A stretch of 64,000 nt of DNA, taken from Stenopsyche tienmushanensis. Its lineage: Eukaryota > Arthropoda > Insecta > Trichoptera > Stenopsychidae. Below the pieces are notes generated by a model, which worked only from the letters and a program-made list of their open reading frames with translations, had not been told where the DNA came from and ran no database searches. Shown here one piece after another: positions 1 through 10,739 of the stretch. A program made the translations under genes and the position numbers. The DNA is taken from assembly GCA_008973525.1 (NCBI GenBank), contig WACJ01000514.1:1612001-1676000 (forward strand), read 5' to 3'. The stretch's first letter is position 1, and each line of letters opens with the position of its first letter.

Positions 1-124
1 GTGGCAAAATTACGTAGCAAATTGATTAAAGAGTATTCGAACGAAACGTTAAGAAATGCTCAATTTAACCCTTGATCAGGCGCTCATGTTGTAACCAAAT
101 TCAATTTTGCAACATCCACTTCAA

Positions 125-130
125 TATAAA
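125..130 (+). promoter_or_regulatory. TATA box of the first cuticular protein gene
   Basis: A TATAAA motif lies 72 bp upstream of the start codon at 202. An initiator-like TCATTC follows about 30 bp downstream (near 155-160). This is the usual spacing for an insect TATA/Inr promoter. Confidence 0.75.
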
Positions 131-201
131 TAGTCTACGTATATCGAAGCATTGTCATTCGCAAGTTTAACACTCGAACAACAAGTCAAAAATACATCAA
201 A

Positions 202-593
202 ATGAAATTGGTAAGTCTTTATTTTTAATAAACCAAAATGAATTTAACGATAATTTTATCTGATATTGACTCAATTTACAGGCCTTGATTTTATGCATGA
301 TGACCGTTGGAGTCATGGCAGCTCCCCAAAGAAACTTTATTCCAGTACTACAAAGGACTGAAGTCCATGATGATTTCGGTCAATACTCATTGGGATATCA
401 AAGTGCCGATGGAACTATAGTCAGCGAACAAGGAGCTTTTACGCCAACCCGAGATGGAAAACACTTGGTATTTGTTAAACAAGGAGAATATAGCTATTAT
501 GCACCAAATGGTCAATTGATAAGGACCTCATACATTGCTGACGATTTTGGATTTAGAGCAGCTGGAGATCATATTCCCAAAAGCAATCATTGA
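202..593 (+). CDS. Small RR-1 cuticular protein (larval cuticle protein type), gene 1
   Basis: Two exons, 202-210 and 282-593, with a GTAAGT donor and a TTTACAG acceptor; the intron is phase 0 after Met-Lys-Leu. The predicted product is 106 aa: a hydrophobic signal peptide ending around VMAAP, a short linker, then a Rebers-Riddiford RR-1 chitin-binding domain (chitin_bind_4 family). Seen directly are the core GEYSYYAPNGQ, the ADDFGFRAAGDH segment and the terminal IPK. Family knowledge: secreted proteins of this kind bind chitin in soft, mainly larval, cuticle. The start at 202 is chosen because it restores the signal peptide; starting inside exon 2 would truncate it. It shares only part of its sequence with genes 4-6, uses AT-richer codons, and ends in SNH rather than SVVA. 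It is the leftmost gene of the cluster. Confidence 0.95.
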
Positions 594-649
594 TTTATAA
601 TGGTTTATTATAGCACACCAATTGTATATAAACTCAATTAAATTTTGTA

Positions 650-655
650 AATAAA
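650..655 (+). other. Polyadenylation signal of cuticular gene 1
   Basis: AATAAA lies 57 bp after the stop codon at 591-593, a normal distance for a short insect cuticle transcript. Confidence 0.7.
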
Positions 656-1264
656 TCTATTACATAAAAACATCGATTTTTAATACATAAAAATAATAAG
701 TATTATGAAATATTATGAAAATTCAATAAATTTGCACTCGATAAGCTAGTTGATGCGGTCGACGGCAGATGTTAAAGCGAATGCGTTTAAAATTAGATTT
801 TTTATACTGCCTTAAAACGTACAATACCTTGATAAATATTTATTCATCGTTTAACCTTTGGTTTTTGACGTAATAACTCCGAATTTCAACAGCAAAAATC
901 TCCACTATAATTATTTCACCCATTTTTTGTAGTCCGTGATGAAAATTTCCACCTACATTCTATCAAATACACTGAAGAACCGTTCTAAATGGTAATCCTG
1001 CCTCAAGGGCTGGATTCGGCATTTGATTTGGTTTTGAAAGCTATTGCTTTTTTATCTTGTGTCATCGTAAACTATTCATTTAATATTCTCAGTTTGGTGC
1101 TAAAAATGTGCTTGAATTCACTACTACTTGTTGCCTGTGGATAGTTTATGTGACATTCAAAAGCTTACTCGGATTATCGCATGGATCGTGAAGTGCGACT
1201 TGTTTAACCCCTCAAAGAGGTAAGACATAATGTTGTGTCCAAATTCCAGTGACCCGTAAAGAGT
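656..1264. other. Intergenic, nothing recognised
   Basis: AT-rich sequence with no long ORF and no repeat that I can match elsewhere in the window. Confidence 0.5.
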
Positions 1265-1400
1265 GTAGCGTGGGCCATTTAATATCCCCACGCAATAGCG
1301 CTGTTAGTCTGAGCAGATGAAATTCTCCAGATTAACGGCGACATCTTCCGTCTCTCTTCGGATGCAATGTTTTATTTTAACAGCGCCATCTCTTGTGGCC
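1265..1400 (-). mobile_element. Partial copy of the LTR-like repeat (copy A)
   Basis: The reverse complement matches the repeat at about 54240-54345. Shared landmarks are GATGGCGCTGTTAA, GAAGATGTCGCCGTTAAT and a following TCTGC(T/A)CAGA(C/T)TAACAGC. It is interrupted and diverged, and may extend to about 1460. The third copy, at 52256, sits next to a tRNA-Leu-type primer binding site, so these are probably solo or fragmentary LTRs. Confidence 0.55.
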
Positions 1401-1559
1401 CCGTGGAGACATTGTACCTGCATACTGACGGGTCGCTTCTTGCGCGAGCATCGTTGCCGGTTGGATAGTGGTGCGCAGTAGGCGGGAGTTGGAGTGAATC
1501 TCCCTCTATATCTCTCTCTCTTGTGTGTTACAGAGACGGAGAGAGTATCCTACAGGTGA

Positions 1560-1660
1560 GAGATTGTAAATGGGAGACAGAGACGGAAATAGTACCATGC
1601 GCACATCGTACGATTATATCGATCGTTAAACCAAATTTATCGCCAAATATGAATGATATT
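1560..1660 (-). mobile_element. Fragment of the piggyBac-type MITE family
   Basis: The stretch with GAGACAGAGACGGA, then CATCGTACGATT and ATCGTTAAACCAAATTTATCG, parallels the internal part of the MITE at 43884-44340. Both ends are missing. A CT/GA-rich run just upstream (about 1498-1550) fits the same family. Confidence 0.5.
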
Positions 1661-2690
1661 ATACACATATTTTAAAGTTCTGAATTTAATGGCATTTTTA
1701 GATGATATCTATTTATTCAGGAGTGTTAATTCATACCAAAAAAATAAGGGATGCGATCAAATATATTAAAACCATAGGGAAAATGCTATACAATAGTTTT
1801 ATTATTATTGCGAAGACTATTACTACTATAGAAAATTATCGTTGCTTGCATATTATCTTTATTACTCGGCAAACATATCCCGAGGGCTGAGTACTCCAAA
1901 TTTTGAATTATTATACAAAATATTTACATTACCATTCGATTATATTTTTCTTCGCCCCAAGTCAAATGAATTCCACATTCTTTAATATTATATCGTAATT
2001 TGACAGGGTTTCGTTCTAATAAATGAACGTGCAAGATAAAATGTTAATTCGGGCCGGGATCGTTTCTCCACGGCCACGTTGACATATGGGCACGTGTGAA
2101 GTAGATAAATAAGGGATGTACGCCACCATTTTCACATTTTCCACTAACACTAATGCCTTTTTAATGGACCCATCCGGAACATGGCCCTATTCCTGTTTTT
2201 GCGCCCCTGGGAGAAGACCATATCATGTTCTCGACAAAAAACACCCGCGAACCCAATTCCTCAAGTGCCTCGACATTATCTTAAATTAAGATTTAGCAAA
2301 ATTTACTTATAAGCAAACTACTGGGCGAAATAATGGGTTAATATAGCAAGAAAATAGCTATTAACTAGAAAATAAATAGAATAAGGTTAATTAGATTGAC
2401 CCCCTTCCCGTTTTTCCTGTTGGAATGCTTCATAAATCATTTTCATTAAAAACTATGAAACAATGCGGCTTTAAATATAAATTTATCTTCCAGCATGTAA
2501 TATTATTAGACATTATATACTTTTTAGGTTGTTTAATAACAATATTTTTTTCAATAATATCGTGTTGTTTACTCTGGGAGTATTTTAAAAGGCATTGGAA
2601 AATAATCACAGGTTTAAGATTTATCTATTTAAACTCAGTTTATGCCGAGAAACATAATAAATCTACACATAAACTACAATAAAATGATGG
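1661..2690. other. Intergenic, nothing recognised
   Basis: AT-rich. The ORFs at 1702-1890 and 2425-2682 have no recognisable domain and biased, low-complexity composition. I see no supported gene. Confidence 0.4.
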
Positions 2691-2880
2691 TTTTCTTCAA
2701 CTCTCGTACTTGTTTCTACCCTTATATCATCATTAATAATAAGTCTTTTACTTTGTATGGTACATTAGGGATTAGGTTATCAAAGTAGTAATACAATATC
2801 ATCTTATAAAAACGATCTATATTAATCTATAATCAAATACGAAAGCTCCAAAAAGATAACACAATGCCTCAAAATAGATA
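2690..2880 (+). repeat. Dispersed repeat related to 5710-5830, possible mariner remnant
   Basis: The phrase around TTGTTTCTACCC...CATCATTAA...TTTGTATGGTA recurs, diverged, at 5720-5790, where it leads into a recognisable mariner transposase fragment. Membership of the same decayed element is inferred. Confidence 0.35.
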
Positions 2881-3111
2881 TTTAACTCTTTTTTTACAAC
2901 GTGATTAAAATTTTGTTGATAGTGCCGATGACACAGCATATGTGCCATAGTACAGCTGATTAGTACTTGTGTCATGCTTCCGTTGATGGCTATAGCCTAA
3001 TGATACAGACCTGTGTTTTTTATTTAAAAATATATATTTTATAAGTCACTACCATAAGTCAAAGTTTCAGAAAATAACGTCGTATTGCCATTTAAATATT
3101 AATCTGACTTA

Positions 3112-4040
3112 TTGACTAAAAATAAAATCAATATTTGGCTTATCGACCAAACAATACCAAATCTGCATCAGTCAAATTTACTTTCTATTGATGAAGTATT
3201 ACATATATGTTTTGACACTACAGCTGCAAATACTGGCTTAAGAAACGGAGCTTGCGTTTTTTTAGAGCAAAAAATAGAAAAATATATGCTTTGCCTAACT
3301 TTTCGCCATCATATAATGGTAATTATATTAGAAGCTGTATTGAGTCAATCTCTCGGTCCATCTAGGGCTCCTAATATCCAATTGTTTAAAAGATTCGAGA
3401 AGAACTGGGATAAAATTGATCAAAGTGATTATAAAATATTAATTTATGGTACCATGTCCTCAAAATTCATAGAAAATGTTATAGCAAACAGGATTTCTTT
3501 TGCTCACAAACAACTTTAATATATTATATATAAAATACTGGTTTCAAACCCCTGTCTGATATTCAGCATCAAGGAATGACTTACAATTATAAACAGACCT
3601 GGCATCCTTTGAAAATATAAACCAAACAATGGCCAAAATTGCCATTAAAATAGTACTGGGCCTTTTATAGTGCCTGTCGGAAGAGTTGGTGTCTTTTGCA
3701 TGTTTTGGCGACAAACTTAGATGTACTAAGAATCGAAGGTGTAGAAGATTGCCAGAAAATAAAAATCATTGATGTCTAACACATCACCGAAATCTAATCT
3801 AATCTCGGTATCTCATCACAGTTTTTGGATAAAAATGTTGAAACTTGGAAGGATGACTCTGATTTTAAGGCTGCAAAGAAAATGGTCCATTCTATGCGGA
3901 TAGTGAATGATATTGCATAGCATGGTATTGCCTTAATGAAGTAATATAATAAATTGATGACAATCGACGAAGAGCAAATGCAATATTTGCTTTTGATAGT
4001 AAAAGCTTACAGAAAGAAATAACCTGAATAACCTATTGAA
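3112..4040 (+). pseudogene. Decayed copy of a transposon-derived gene (FDTT-x2-NTG family)
   Basis: An open stretch at 3112-3519 (135 aa) contains CFDTTAANTGLRNGACVFLE, a following RHH, and LFKRFEKNWDKID. These resemble a multi-copy arthropod family of transposase-like proteins with an RNase H-like fold. Further in-frame homology appears after stops at about 3830-4020: FLDKNVETW, VHSMRIVND and TIDEEQMQYLLLIVKAYRKK, which look like the family C-terminus (..VVND.., ..DEEQ-Q..). Intervening sequence is missing or scrambled and several stops are present, so the copy is dead. Assignment to a named transposon superfamily is uncertain; I recognise the motif pattern, not a specific element. Confidence 0.55.
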
Positions 4041-4648
4041 AAGGTATACTTATTTGTAATCTAAACATTAAATTTACATGTAAATGTTTTATATTAATAA
4101 GTACATGTAAGTGATTCAAACCTTGGTAGCGACCCCTAAATACTATTTTAAAAAATTGAAAAAAATACTGAAATAGTTTTTTAGGGTGGAAAAATAAATA
4201 AGATCTTGACCAGTCGAATATTCGGAAAATTTTTTTTTGGCCCAAATAAAGACCACCCTAATGCTCACGTTACTGGATAGCATGTTGCATGTGCTAAAAA
4301 ATGATTGTTTAAGACAAAAGGCAGAAGAAATGTGCAGATGAAAGTGAGAAATAGCCTCTAGATAAAATAATAAATCAAATTCTTATAACTTATATCCTGG
4401 GCCATCAACTGAAGTCTTGAGTGTTGAAGTGTTTGCGGTAGTAGTAAGAAAATGTTTTTTTTAAATTTGTTCCAAGAGCAGACCAATGAAGTAAAAACCA
4501 AAAAAAGCCATTTTACATCATTTTGAAAAATTACCTGGGATATTTCTAATGATAAGGTTAGTGATTTTGTATAAATTGACATATAAATGATTTAAAAAAT
4601 ATTACATATTTGAATTATTTAATTAAACATTACCAAATTCATATAACA

Positions 4649-4720
4649 CATCACTCAATAAGTTCGTAGGTTTTTTTTTGACAAGATTGCGAAAAAATCC
4701 TATTCATTTATTGAGTGATG
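4649..4720. mobile_element. Tiny MITE with CATCACTCAATAA inverted ends
   Basis: Terminal CATCACTCAATAA (4649-4661) is mirrored by TTATTGAGTGATG at 4708-4720, spanning only 72 bp. The same ends occur near 32545, 48130-48232 and 57855-58107, defining a dispersed mariner-like MITE family. Confidence 0.6.
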
Positions 4721-4865
4721 GGTTAATCATTGTTTAAAGGCATAGGATACCTTTGTAGTTCAAATGATACAAAAATCGATATAATTTTAAGATCTTATAT
4801 TTATAGCTTAGTAATAATATTTTAAAACATAATATATACAATAAAAATAAATTATATTATGAGAA

Positions 4866-5270
4866 TTAAGCCTTGACGCTTTGTGGAAGATGATCTCCGA
4901 TTGCTCTAAATCCGTGTTGATCAGCCACGTAAGCGGTCCTGAAGAGTTGTCCATTGGGAGCGTAGAAACTGTACTCTCCCTGTTTAACAAGGACATAACT
5001 ACGCCCATCCAGGGTGGGTTTTAAAGCTCCCTGTTCAGAGACGATTGTTCCATCGCCGCTTTGATATCGAAGGGCATACTGGCCGACATCGTCATGGACT
5101 TCAGATCTTTCCAGCACTGGAATTATTCGCACTTGAGGAGCAGCCAAAGCACCGACGATCATCAAGCAAACGATGATGACCTTAAAATAAAATATAAATT
5201 GCAAATTATTTATAAATTGCATTTGATAAACATTGATGATTTTTTAAAGAAAAATACTTACAGATTTCAT
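4866..5270 (-). CDS. Small RR-1 cuticular protein, gene 2
   Basis: On the minus strand exon 1 is 5270-5262 (Met-Lys-Ser, donor GTAAGT) and exon 2 is 5180-4866 (acceptor TTTTAAG). The predicted 107-aa product has a signal peptide rich in Val/Ile ending near ALAAP, then a single RR-1 chitin-binding domain with GEYSFYAPNGQLFRTAYVAD and GFRAIGDHLP, ending SVKA. The reading that starts inside the intron (MQFINN...) is rejected because the spliced form supplies the Met-Lys start conserved in all six cluster members. Likely a secreted chitin-binding protein of the procuticle. It is more similar to gene 1 than to genes 3-6 in the linker (EVHDD versus EKHDE) and in codon use. Confidence 0.94.
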
Positions 5271-5351
5271 TTTAGTAATGTTTTTGTACAGAGTAGTATA
5301 TTACAGACAGCAAGAGCACTCGAATGAATGATATTGAATAATTTTAAAGCT

Positions 5352-5357
5352 TTTATA
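5352..5357 (-). promoter_or_regulatory. TATA box of cuticular gene 2
   Basis: TTTATA on the plus strand reads TATAAA on the minus strand, about 82 bp upstream of the minus-strand ATG at 5270. An initiator-like TCATTC lies in between. Confidence 0.6.
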
Positions 5358-5709
5358 TTCAAATTTATTAGGTCTTGGGAAAGTATTTCAAATGCGTTAA
5401 TTCATACGGAGGCTTGCATAATTTGTGCAATAGTTTTGCATTTTCAATGTCATTGTATGTTAAGTTATTCGATATTTGGTAATAAGATGAAGACAATATA
5501 TTTAGACATACTCGTTGCTATTAATTAAAGGTCAAATTGCGCGTTAATCAATCAGTTAGGAAAACACACATTATTCGTTAACATTAGAATGAAAATCTTT
5601 TTAGTTCTACTAATATTTATTTGTATGAATCCAAGACTGGAAGGATATAAATTGTGATATCAAATGACATGTAAGTAGTGTAAAATAATCTTGTGTGAAT
5701 AAAAAGGTT

Positions 5710-6200
5710 TATTTCTTGTCAGATACCTGTTTCTATCCCTAAGCCGTCATCAACAATGAAAAAGGTTCTTCCCTTGTGTATGGTATTGAGTAATTTATTT
5801 TGTGCTGCTTAAACCTGGTAAAAAAATCATGGCTTTTGTATACAACCAACAAAATATACTTCAAAGGGTAACATTAGATCTCATTATGCAAAATTAATAC
5901 AAGAAAAAATAATGAAGCATGATGTAGAATTTCTGCCATATTCGCCAAACATCACACTCTGATGATTTCCATATTTTTTTATATTCTCAGAAACTTTCTT
6001 ATAAAACAGAACTATGATAATATTAAGTAATTTAAAAAATATATATCTAAATATATAGAACCTCCATTATAAATATTATGAAGAAAAATTACCCAACAGG
6101 ATAAAAAAAAGATGCACATTTTTTATAGATTATGCTTAATGTTTGTGTAATTTTGGTATAAATATTTCATACAAAATATAACAAAATTATTATTTTATGC
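5710..6200 (+). pseudogene. Mariner transposase relic
   Basis: Plus-strand reading around 5890-5965 gives HYAKLIQEKIMKHDVEFLPY followed by SPNITL, which matches the mariner segment between the second and third catalytic acids (DNARPH-A..., LPY-SPD-AP). Stops and divergence show it is dead. Adjacent sequence at 5720-5790 may belong to the same element. No terminal repeats are identified. Confidence 0.5.
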
Positions 6201-8285
6201 ATAATATATTTAAAAAATATGTATGCAGATATTCACAGATGAACAAATTCGCAATAAAATTGATATATTTTTTAGGCCGGAAGATATTGTCATAGATCAA
6301 TATTATTTTCATGTATTGAAATATATATTTATTTTTATTATACCAATAGGGTTGATACGTTTTTATCCATCCCCTAAAAAAAATCTCATCTCTTTCATAA
6401 ATACAAGCAATATTTTTCCGAAGCGGGAACCCAGAGATGTACGTCATCAATGTCTTTAGAAGGGAGTTGAATTTTTCACAAGGGTTGAGTTTTTCGACAT
6501 CCGTCATCAATTGACTCTTCAGACAACTAAAATTTTGTACAGGGGTTAAGATTGACGATGTTCAACATCAATCAACTACAATGACAGCCGAAAGTTTGCA
6601 AGATGGCAAACAAGGCAAAGGATGCCACTCATCCTTATAGTCGTGTCGAAGTGCTAATTGAAATGTCAGGACCATTAAACATCGAATTAACCAAATGCTT
6701 TTTATAAAGTCAAACAGAAAGATAGCTTATAAACACATCTTAAACGATTTAAGTAATAGGATGAGGCTTGATAAACAGTTTTTTATGCTTATGCCAAAAT
6801 AAATTTATTTATTTTTATATCCAGTCACGATATTATGGGGTTGTATAACGCGCATCTCGTAAAGATACATAGCGTAATTTTGCCGGGAATGTTAGAATTT
6901 TCAGGATAATTATCTCACGGAACGTATTTCGCAGGATATGCTGACCGATTAGGGGTAAATATCGATTAAGCCATCTCATTAATAATCCTTTATTCGCTGA
7001 AACACGCGTATCACGTATTACAAAGAGTCGTAAAGTATACGCATGGTGTAATAATTTCTGCATTGACTTTGGGAATACGGCGGTAAAACCCAGATGCTAA
7101 TCCGAACGGATTGCTCGACATACCTTCCATATCAATATTTTTATTGCCATGGCTTAGTGGCGAAATTAAATCAAACGCTCGTTAAATTTTATTGGGATAA
7201 TCAATTTATGGGCAAGTGTCTGTTTTATTCAGCTGCGTGATAAAATTTGCATGCGCGCGCAATGTGGCGCCCAAAGAAAAACGATCAACCCAATTCAATA
7301 CTCTTTCCACCCCAAATCATTGTACATTTATTTTAAATATTTCTCTGAAATGGAACGATGGAACATATTGCGTAAATCAAGGAATGGGAATATGTATTGA
7401 TAATGTATGAAACTTCAATACGATAGACCCTTCCACATCAAGTCGTTTATTATCTTGATGATGAGTAATCTCGGTTCCCATTCTATTTTAGCCTTACATT
7501 GTCCTAAATCAATCACTTCTTATCGTCAACCAAAAACAAAAAAAAATGAGTTCGTTAACGTTACAACAATGAATCACATGTATTCAACCACTCGTCTTTG
7601 TTAATTGGGACCAATTTATCGGCATCCAAATAGTAATTTTAATCAATTTATCATTGTTCTTAAATTATTTTTGTAATATAAACTGCCAAATTGCAATATT
7701 TAGTCGATATAAATGAAATTCGCAAAGTTATAGGGCAACGAGGAGAAGCTGCGCTGCGCAAAGCTGAAGATAGGAGAAATTTTAAAGGTGGTTTTTTTTT
7801 AACTACTTTTTCCAATCTCACGGAAGTGATCACATACGCCCTAGATGAGTAATCTTTATAAAATTTGGCACGCACGTGCATATTAAACGTCTTCGTCGTG
7901 TAGACTACAATTATTTAAAAATATTTAAAATTGTTTATTTCATGAACAAAAAACTACAAAAAATGTTGGTAAAACACAAACTTTTCTTTGATCGCTCACA
8001 ATTTTCCAATATTTCTTCTTGATTATAGATCAAATTATGTACAATATCATACAAAGTTAAAATATTTAGAAGATTTACTTAGAACTTCCGTGGTGAAAAA
8101 TGTCATCGCTCGCGCACCGACATACATGGCTCCCCCACTCTCATCACCATTTTTTGAAAGTTTAAAAAATATTTTTATGTTCAATAAAGATCGCTTAGTC
8201 AACACACTAAATATCAATACACCATATTCAATACTTTTCGCTTAAAAAATTGATCACTTTTATGCTCAACGAGATAGAATGTAAC
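6201..8285. other. Intergenic, no supported gene
   Basis: AT-rich. ORFs here (for example 6833-7063, 7660-7881, 7988-8245) lack recognisable domains. Short degenerate repeats of a GTCATCAAT phrase occur at about 6435-6575. Confidence 0.4.
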
Positions 8286-8289
8286 TTAA

Positions 8290-8651
8290 CCTTTTGAGGA
8301 GTGAGCAAATTTAAAATCGATGAAGTCGTTGATGCCACAATCGCCTTACACCGATTACTCTCTGTCAGCTCCTATCAGCATAAGACAATCTTCAATTCGA
8401 GGCAGAGTCAATTGTAAATGAACGCTTGATAGCATACAAGACCACGTCATTTCTTTACATAAACAATACACATAAATATCGATTAATTTGCTCCTAGTTT
8501 AGAAGGAATTGATAATTGGATAAAGACTCTCTGTCTCTCTCTCCCGAACAGCACTCTGTCTCTGTTTGTCTCCGAGCTCAATGTACAAGTGTGCCCTTTC
8601 TGAAAAGTGGAGAGTCCTATCCCAGGTCCTGGGATAGTACTCCTTTAGGGA
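8290..8651 (+). mobile_element. piggyBac-type MITE (copy 2), complete with TTAA duplication
   Basis: Flanked by TTAA at 8286-8289 and 8652-8655. The left end begins CCTTTTGAGGAGT and the right end closes ACTCCTTTAGGGA, giving an imperfect inverted repeat. The interior carries a CT-rich tract (TCTCTGTCTCTCTCTCCCG) and a CCCAGGTCCTGGGA palindrome. The TTAA target and the C/T-rich ends are as known for piggyBac-derived non-autonomous elements. No ORF is present. Related copies lie at 16275, 22177 and 43884. Confidence 0.75.
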
Positions 8652-8950
8652 TTAAGAGTGTTATTGAAGATATGAATTAATATGATGACATTATCATTAT
8701 TTGTATTGCATAATATCTAATAGCAGACGATGATGATTTCATAATTTGGCTCATAATAAAATCTCTATGATATCCATCAAAGCATTAACATTGATGTGTC
8801 ATCAGATCATTTGTTTTCTTCCTTATTAGGATTTAAAAAAATGGCACAGTGTATATTTTTGATAATCAAGTTATATATTTTTTTAACTAAGTCTAAGATA
8901 TTTACATTAATCTTTGATTTTGAGTCATAACAAAAGGATGCGGTTTTAAA

Positions 8951-9344
8951 TTAGGCCACGACTGATTTGGGCAAATGATCGCCGGTGGCATGGAATCCAT
9001 TGGCGTCAGATACGTATGCGGTACGGAAGACTTGTCCGTTGGGGGCGGTGAAGGTGTATTCGCCTTGTTTGACGAGGACATGATCCTTGCCATCGGCTGT
9101 TGGCTTCAGGACTCCTTGTTCGCTGACTGAAGTTCCGTCGGCGCTCAAGTATCTTAGGGAGAATTGTCCGGATTCGTCGTGCTTCTCAGTTCTCTCCAAG
9201 ACTGGGATGAATTTGACAGGGGCATCAGCAGCGGCCATGGCTGCGACGGCGAAAAGACACAGTGCTACGGCCTAAAAAAATAAAATATTATAATACGATT
9301 CGTAAACATCAATTTATAACAGGAGCAAGACTTACGAATTTCAT
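8951..9344 (-). CDS. Small RR-1 cuticular protein, gene 3
   Basis: Minus-strand exon 1 is 9344-9336 (Met-Lys-Phe, donor GTAAGT) and exon 2 is 9271-8951 (acceptor TTTTTTTAG). The 109-aa product has a signal peptide (AVALCLFAVAAMA), a short AADAPVKFIPV linker, and an RR-1 chitin-binding domain with GEYTFTAPNGQVFRTAYVSD and GFHATGDHLPKSVVA. It is very close to genes 4-6 and differs mainly by lacking the PSPD linker residues and by S/T and A/V exchanges. It is divergently placed to gene 4, with 664 bp between the two ATGs. The GC-rich codon choice contrasts with genes 1 and 2 and suggests selection for high expression or gene conversion. Role: secreted, chitin-binding structural protein of the cuticle. 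Confidence 0.95.
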
Positions 9345-10008
9345 TTTGGTGTTATGAAGTTTGCAGTTAACCTTTCAAGATCAGCTGAGAACTGTGCTTC
9401 ATTCTATTAATTTTTGAGTATTTATATGAATATCTATAACTCGTTTTAAAGCAGACAATCATTAAAAGAAACCACCTAAAGGTGTGAAACATTAAGAAGA
9501 ATATGAGTTTAAAGTCTTCCGGTATTATAAACGAGTTCAATAAACAATATATTCAAACTGCATGTATAATATATACGCCGATATATACATTTAAATTAGA
9601 TATGTTGTAATAGATTTTTTTTAAATATGTAGCGAAATCTTCGCAATTATTTCAGCAGGAATGCTGTGAAATAATATTTATTCTTATAGGAAGTCCTGCC
9701 AAAATTAATTAATTGTCTCAGTATTTATCATTTCAAGGAATTAAAGCAATCAGGATAATTTTGCATTAATATGATCTAACACAATATGGATTTTAACTCG
9801 ATCCTCTACGAGAGCTCAGAATTTGGACAATGGTTTCGTGAACATTTTAGATATATTTATTTAAGTATAATAACCACAAATAGTAATTAATATCCAATTA
9901 CAAACGTAGTACTAATGGGGGACGAGTTTAGTATAAATAGTAAAATGTCATTTGAGTTTAATACAGATCAAATTTGATAGTCACCGACATCGAATCCAAT
10001 CATCAAAA
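9345..10008. promoter_or_regulatory. Divergent promoter region between cuticular genes 3 and 4
   Basis: This interval separates the start codons of two head-to-head genes. A minus-strand TATAAA at 9421-9426 serves gene 3 and a plus-strand TATAAA at 9932-9937 serves gene 4. Shared hormonal or moult control is inferred from the arrangement only; I did not identify specific receptor half-sites with confidence. Confidence 0.6.
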
Positions 10009-10421
10009 ATGAAATTCGTAAGCACAAATATATATTATATTTAAATTGCAATAGAATTTCGTTGTATGTATTAATATTGTCAAATTTATTATAGATCGTT
10101 GCTCTTTGCTTCTTCGCCGTCGCGGCCATGGCTGCTCCATCCCCGGATGCGCCCGTTAAATTCATCCCCGTCTTGGAAAGGACCGAGAAACATGACGAAT
10201 CTGGACAATTCGCCCTCAGATACTTGAGCGCCGATGGAACTTCAGTCAGCGAACAGGGAGTCCTGAAACCAACCGCCGATGGCAAGGACTACGTCCTCGT
10301 CAAAGAAGGAGAATACAGCTTCACCGCCCCCAATGGACAAGTCTTCCGTACCGTATACGTATCTGACGCCAATGGATTCCATGCCACCGGCGATCATTTG
10401 CCCAAATCAGTCGTAGCTTAA
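10009..10421 (+). CDS. Small RR-1 cuticular protein, gene 4
   Basis: Exon 1 is 10009-10017 (Met-Lys-Phe, donor GTAAGC) and exon 2 is 10095-10421 (acceptor TTATTATAG). The 111-aa product has a signal peptide at residues 1-16 or 17, a PSPDAPVKF linker, LERTEKHDE, and the RR-1 chitin-binding domain at roughly 40-106. Aromatic positions proposed to contact chitin are visible: Y69, Y77, F79, F87, Y91 and F98. The protein is identical to that of gene 5. The duplicated block covers the 5' leader, the intron start and the coding sequence from about 9961. The long opposite-strand ORF over this exon is a shadow of its codon bias. It probably contributes to flexible larval or intersegmental cuticle; the stage of use cannot be read from the sequence. 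Confidence 0.96.
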
Positions 10422-10733
10422 ATTATTACCACAAACATGACCCAGCAATTAACAATAATTAAAAAATCCTAATACTATAGCACTCATAACAAAAGCGATT
10501 TGGGAGCAAAGACTCTTTCAAGAAGACTGGACTGGTTAATATAAAAATCTTCGATATGAAATCCCTGAAAAATCATCCAACAAATTGGATACTTTTCTGG
10601 AGTTCATTAGAAAACATTTTATTTATCGTTTTATGATTTTTAAAAATTCATTCAATATTTAACAATCCCCTGTCATCAACGATCCGCTATTGTTACGAGT
10701 GCTATTGTGTACTGAAAAAATATATTTATATGA

Positions 10734-10739
10734 AATAAA
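10734..10739 (+). other. Polyadenylation signal of gene 4
   Basis: An AATAAA sits in an ATATGAAATAAAT context that is also recognisable downstream of gene 5, so the 3' UTR ends of the two genes keep homology. Confidence 0.6.

Noticed and set aside
9087..9275. Plus-strand ORF over cuticular gene 3
   Set aside because: Shadow of the GC-biased coding strand; the minus strand has splice sites, a signal peptide and the RR-1 domain.
9968..10285. 105-aa minus-strand ORF over gene 4 (and its equivalents at 14343-14540 and 20598-20855)
   Set aside because: Antisense shadow repeated in every paralogue; no domain of its own.
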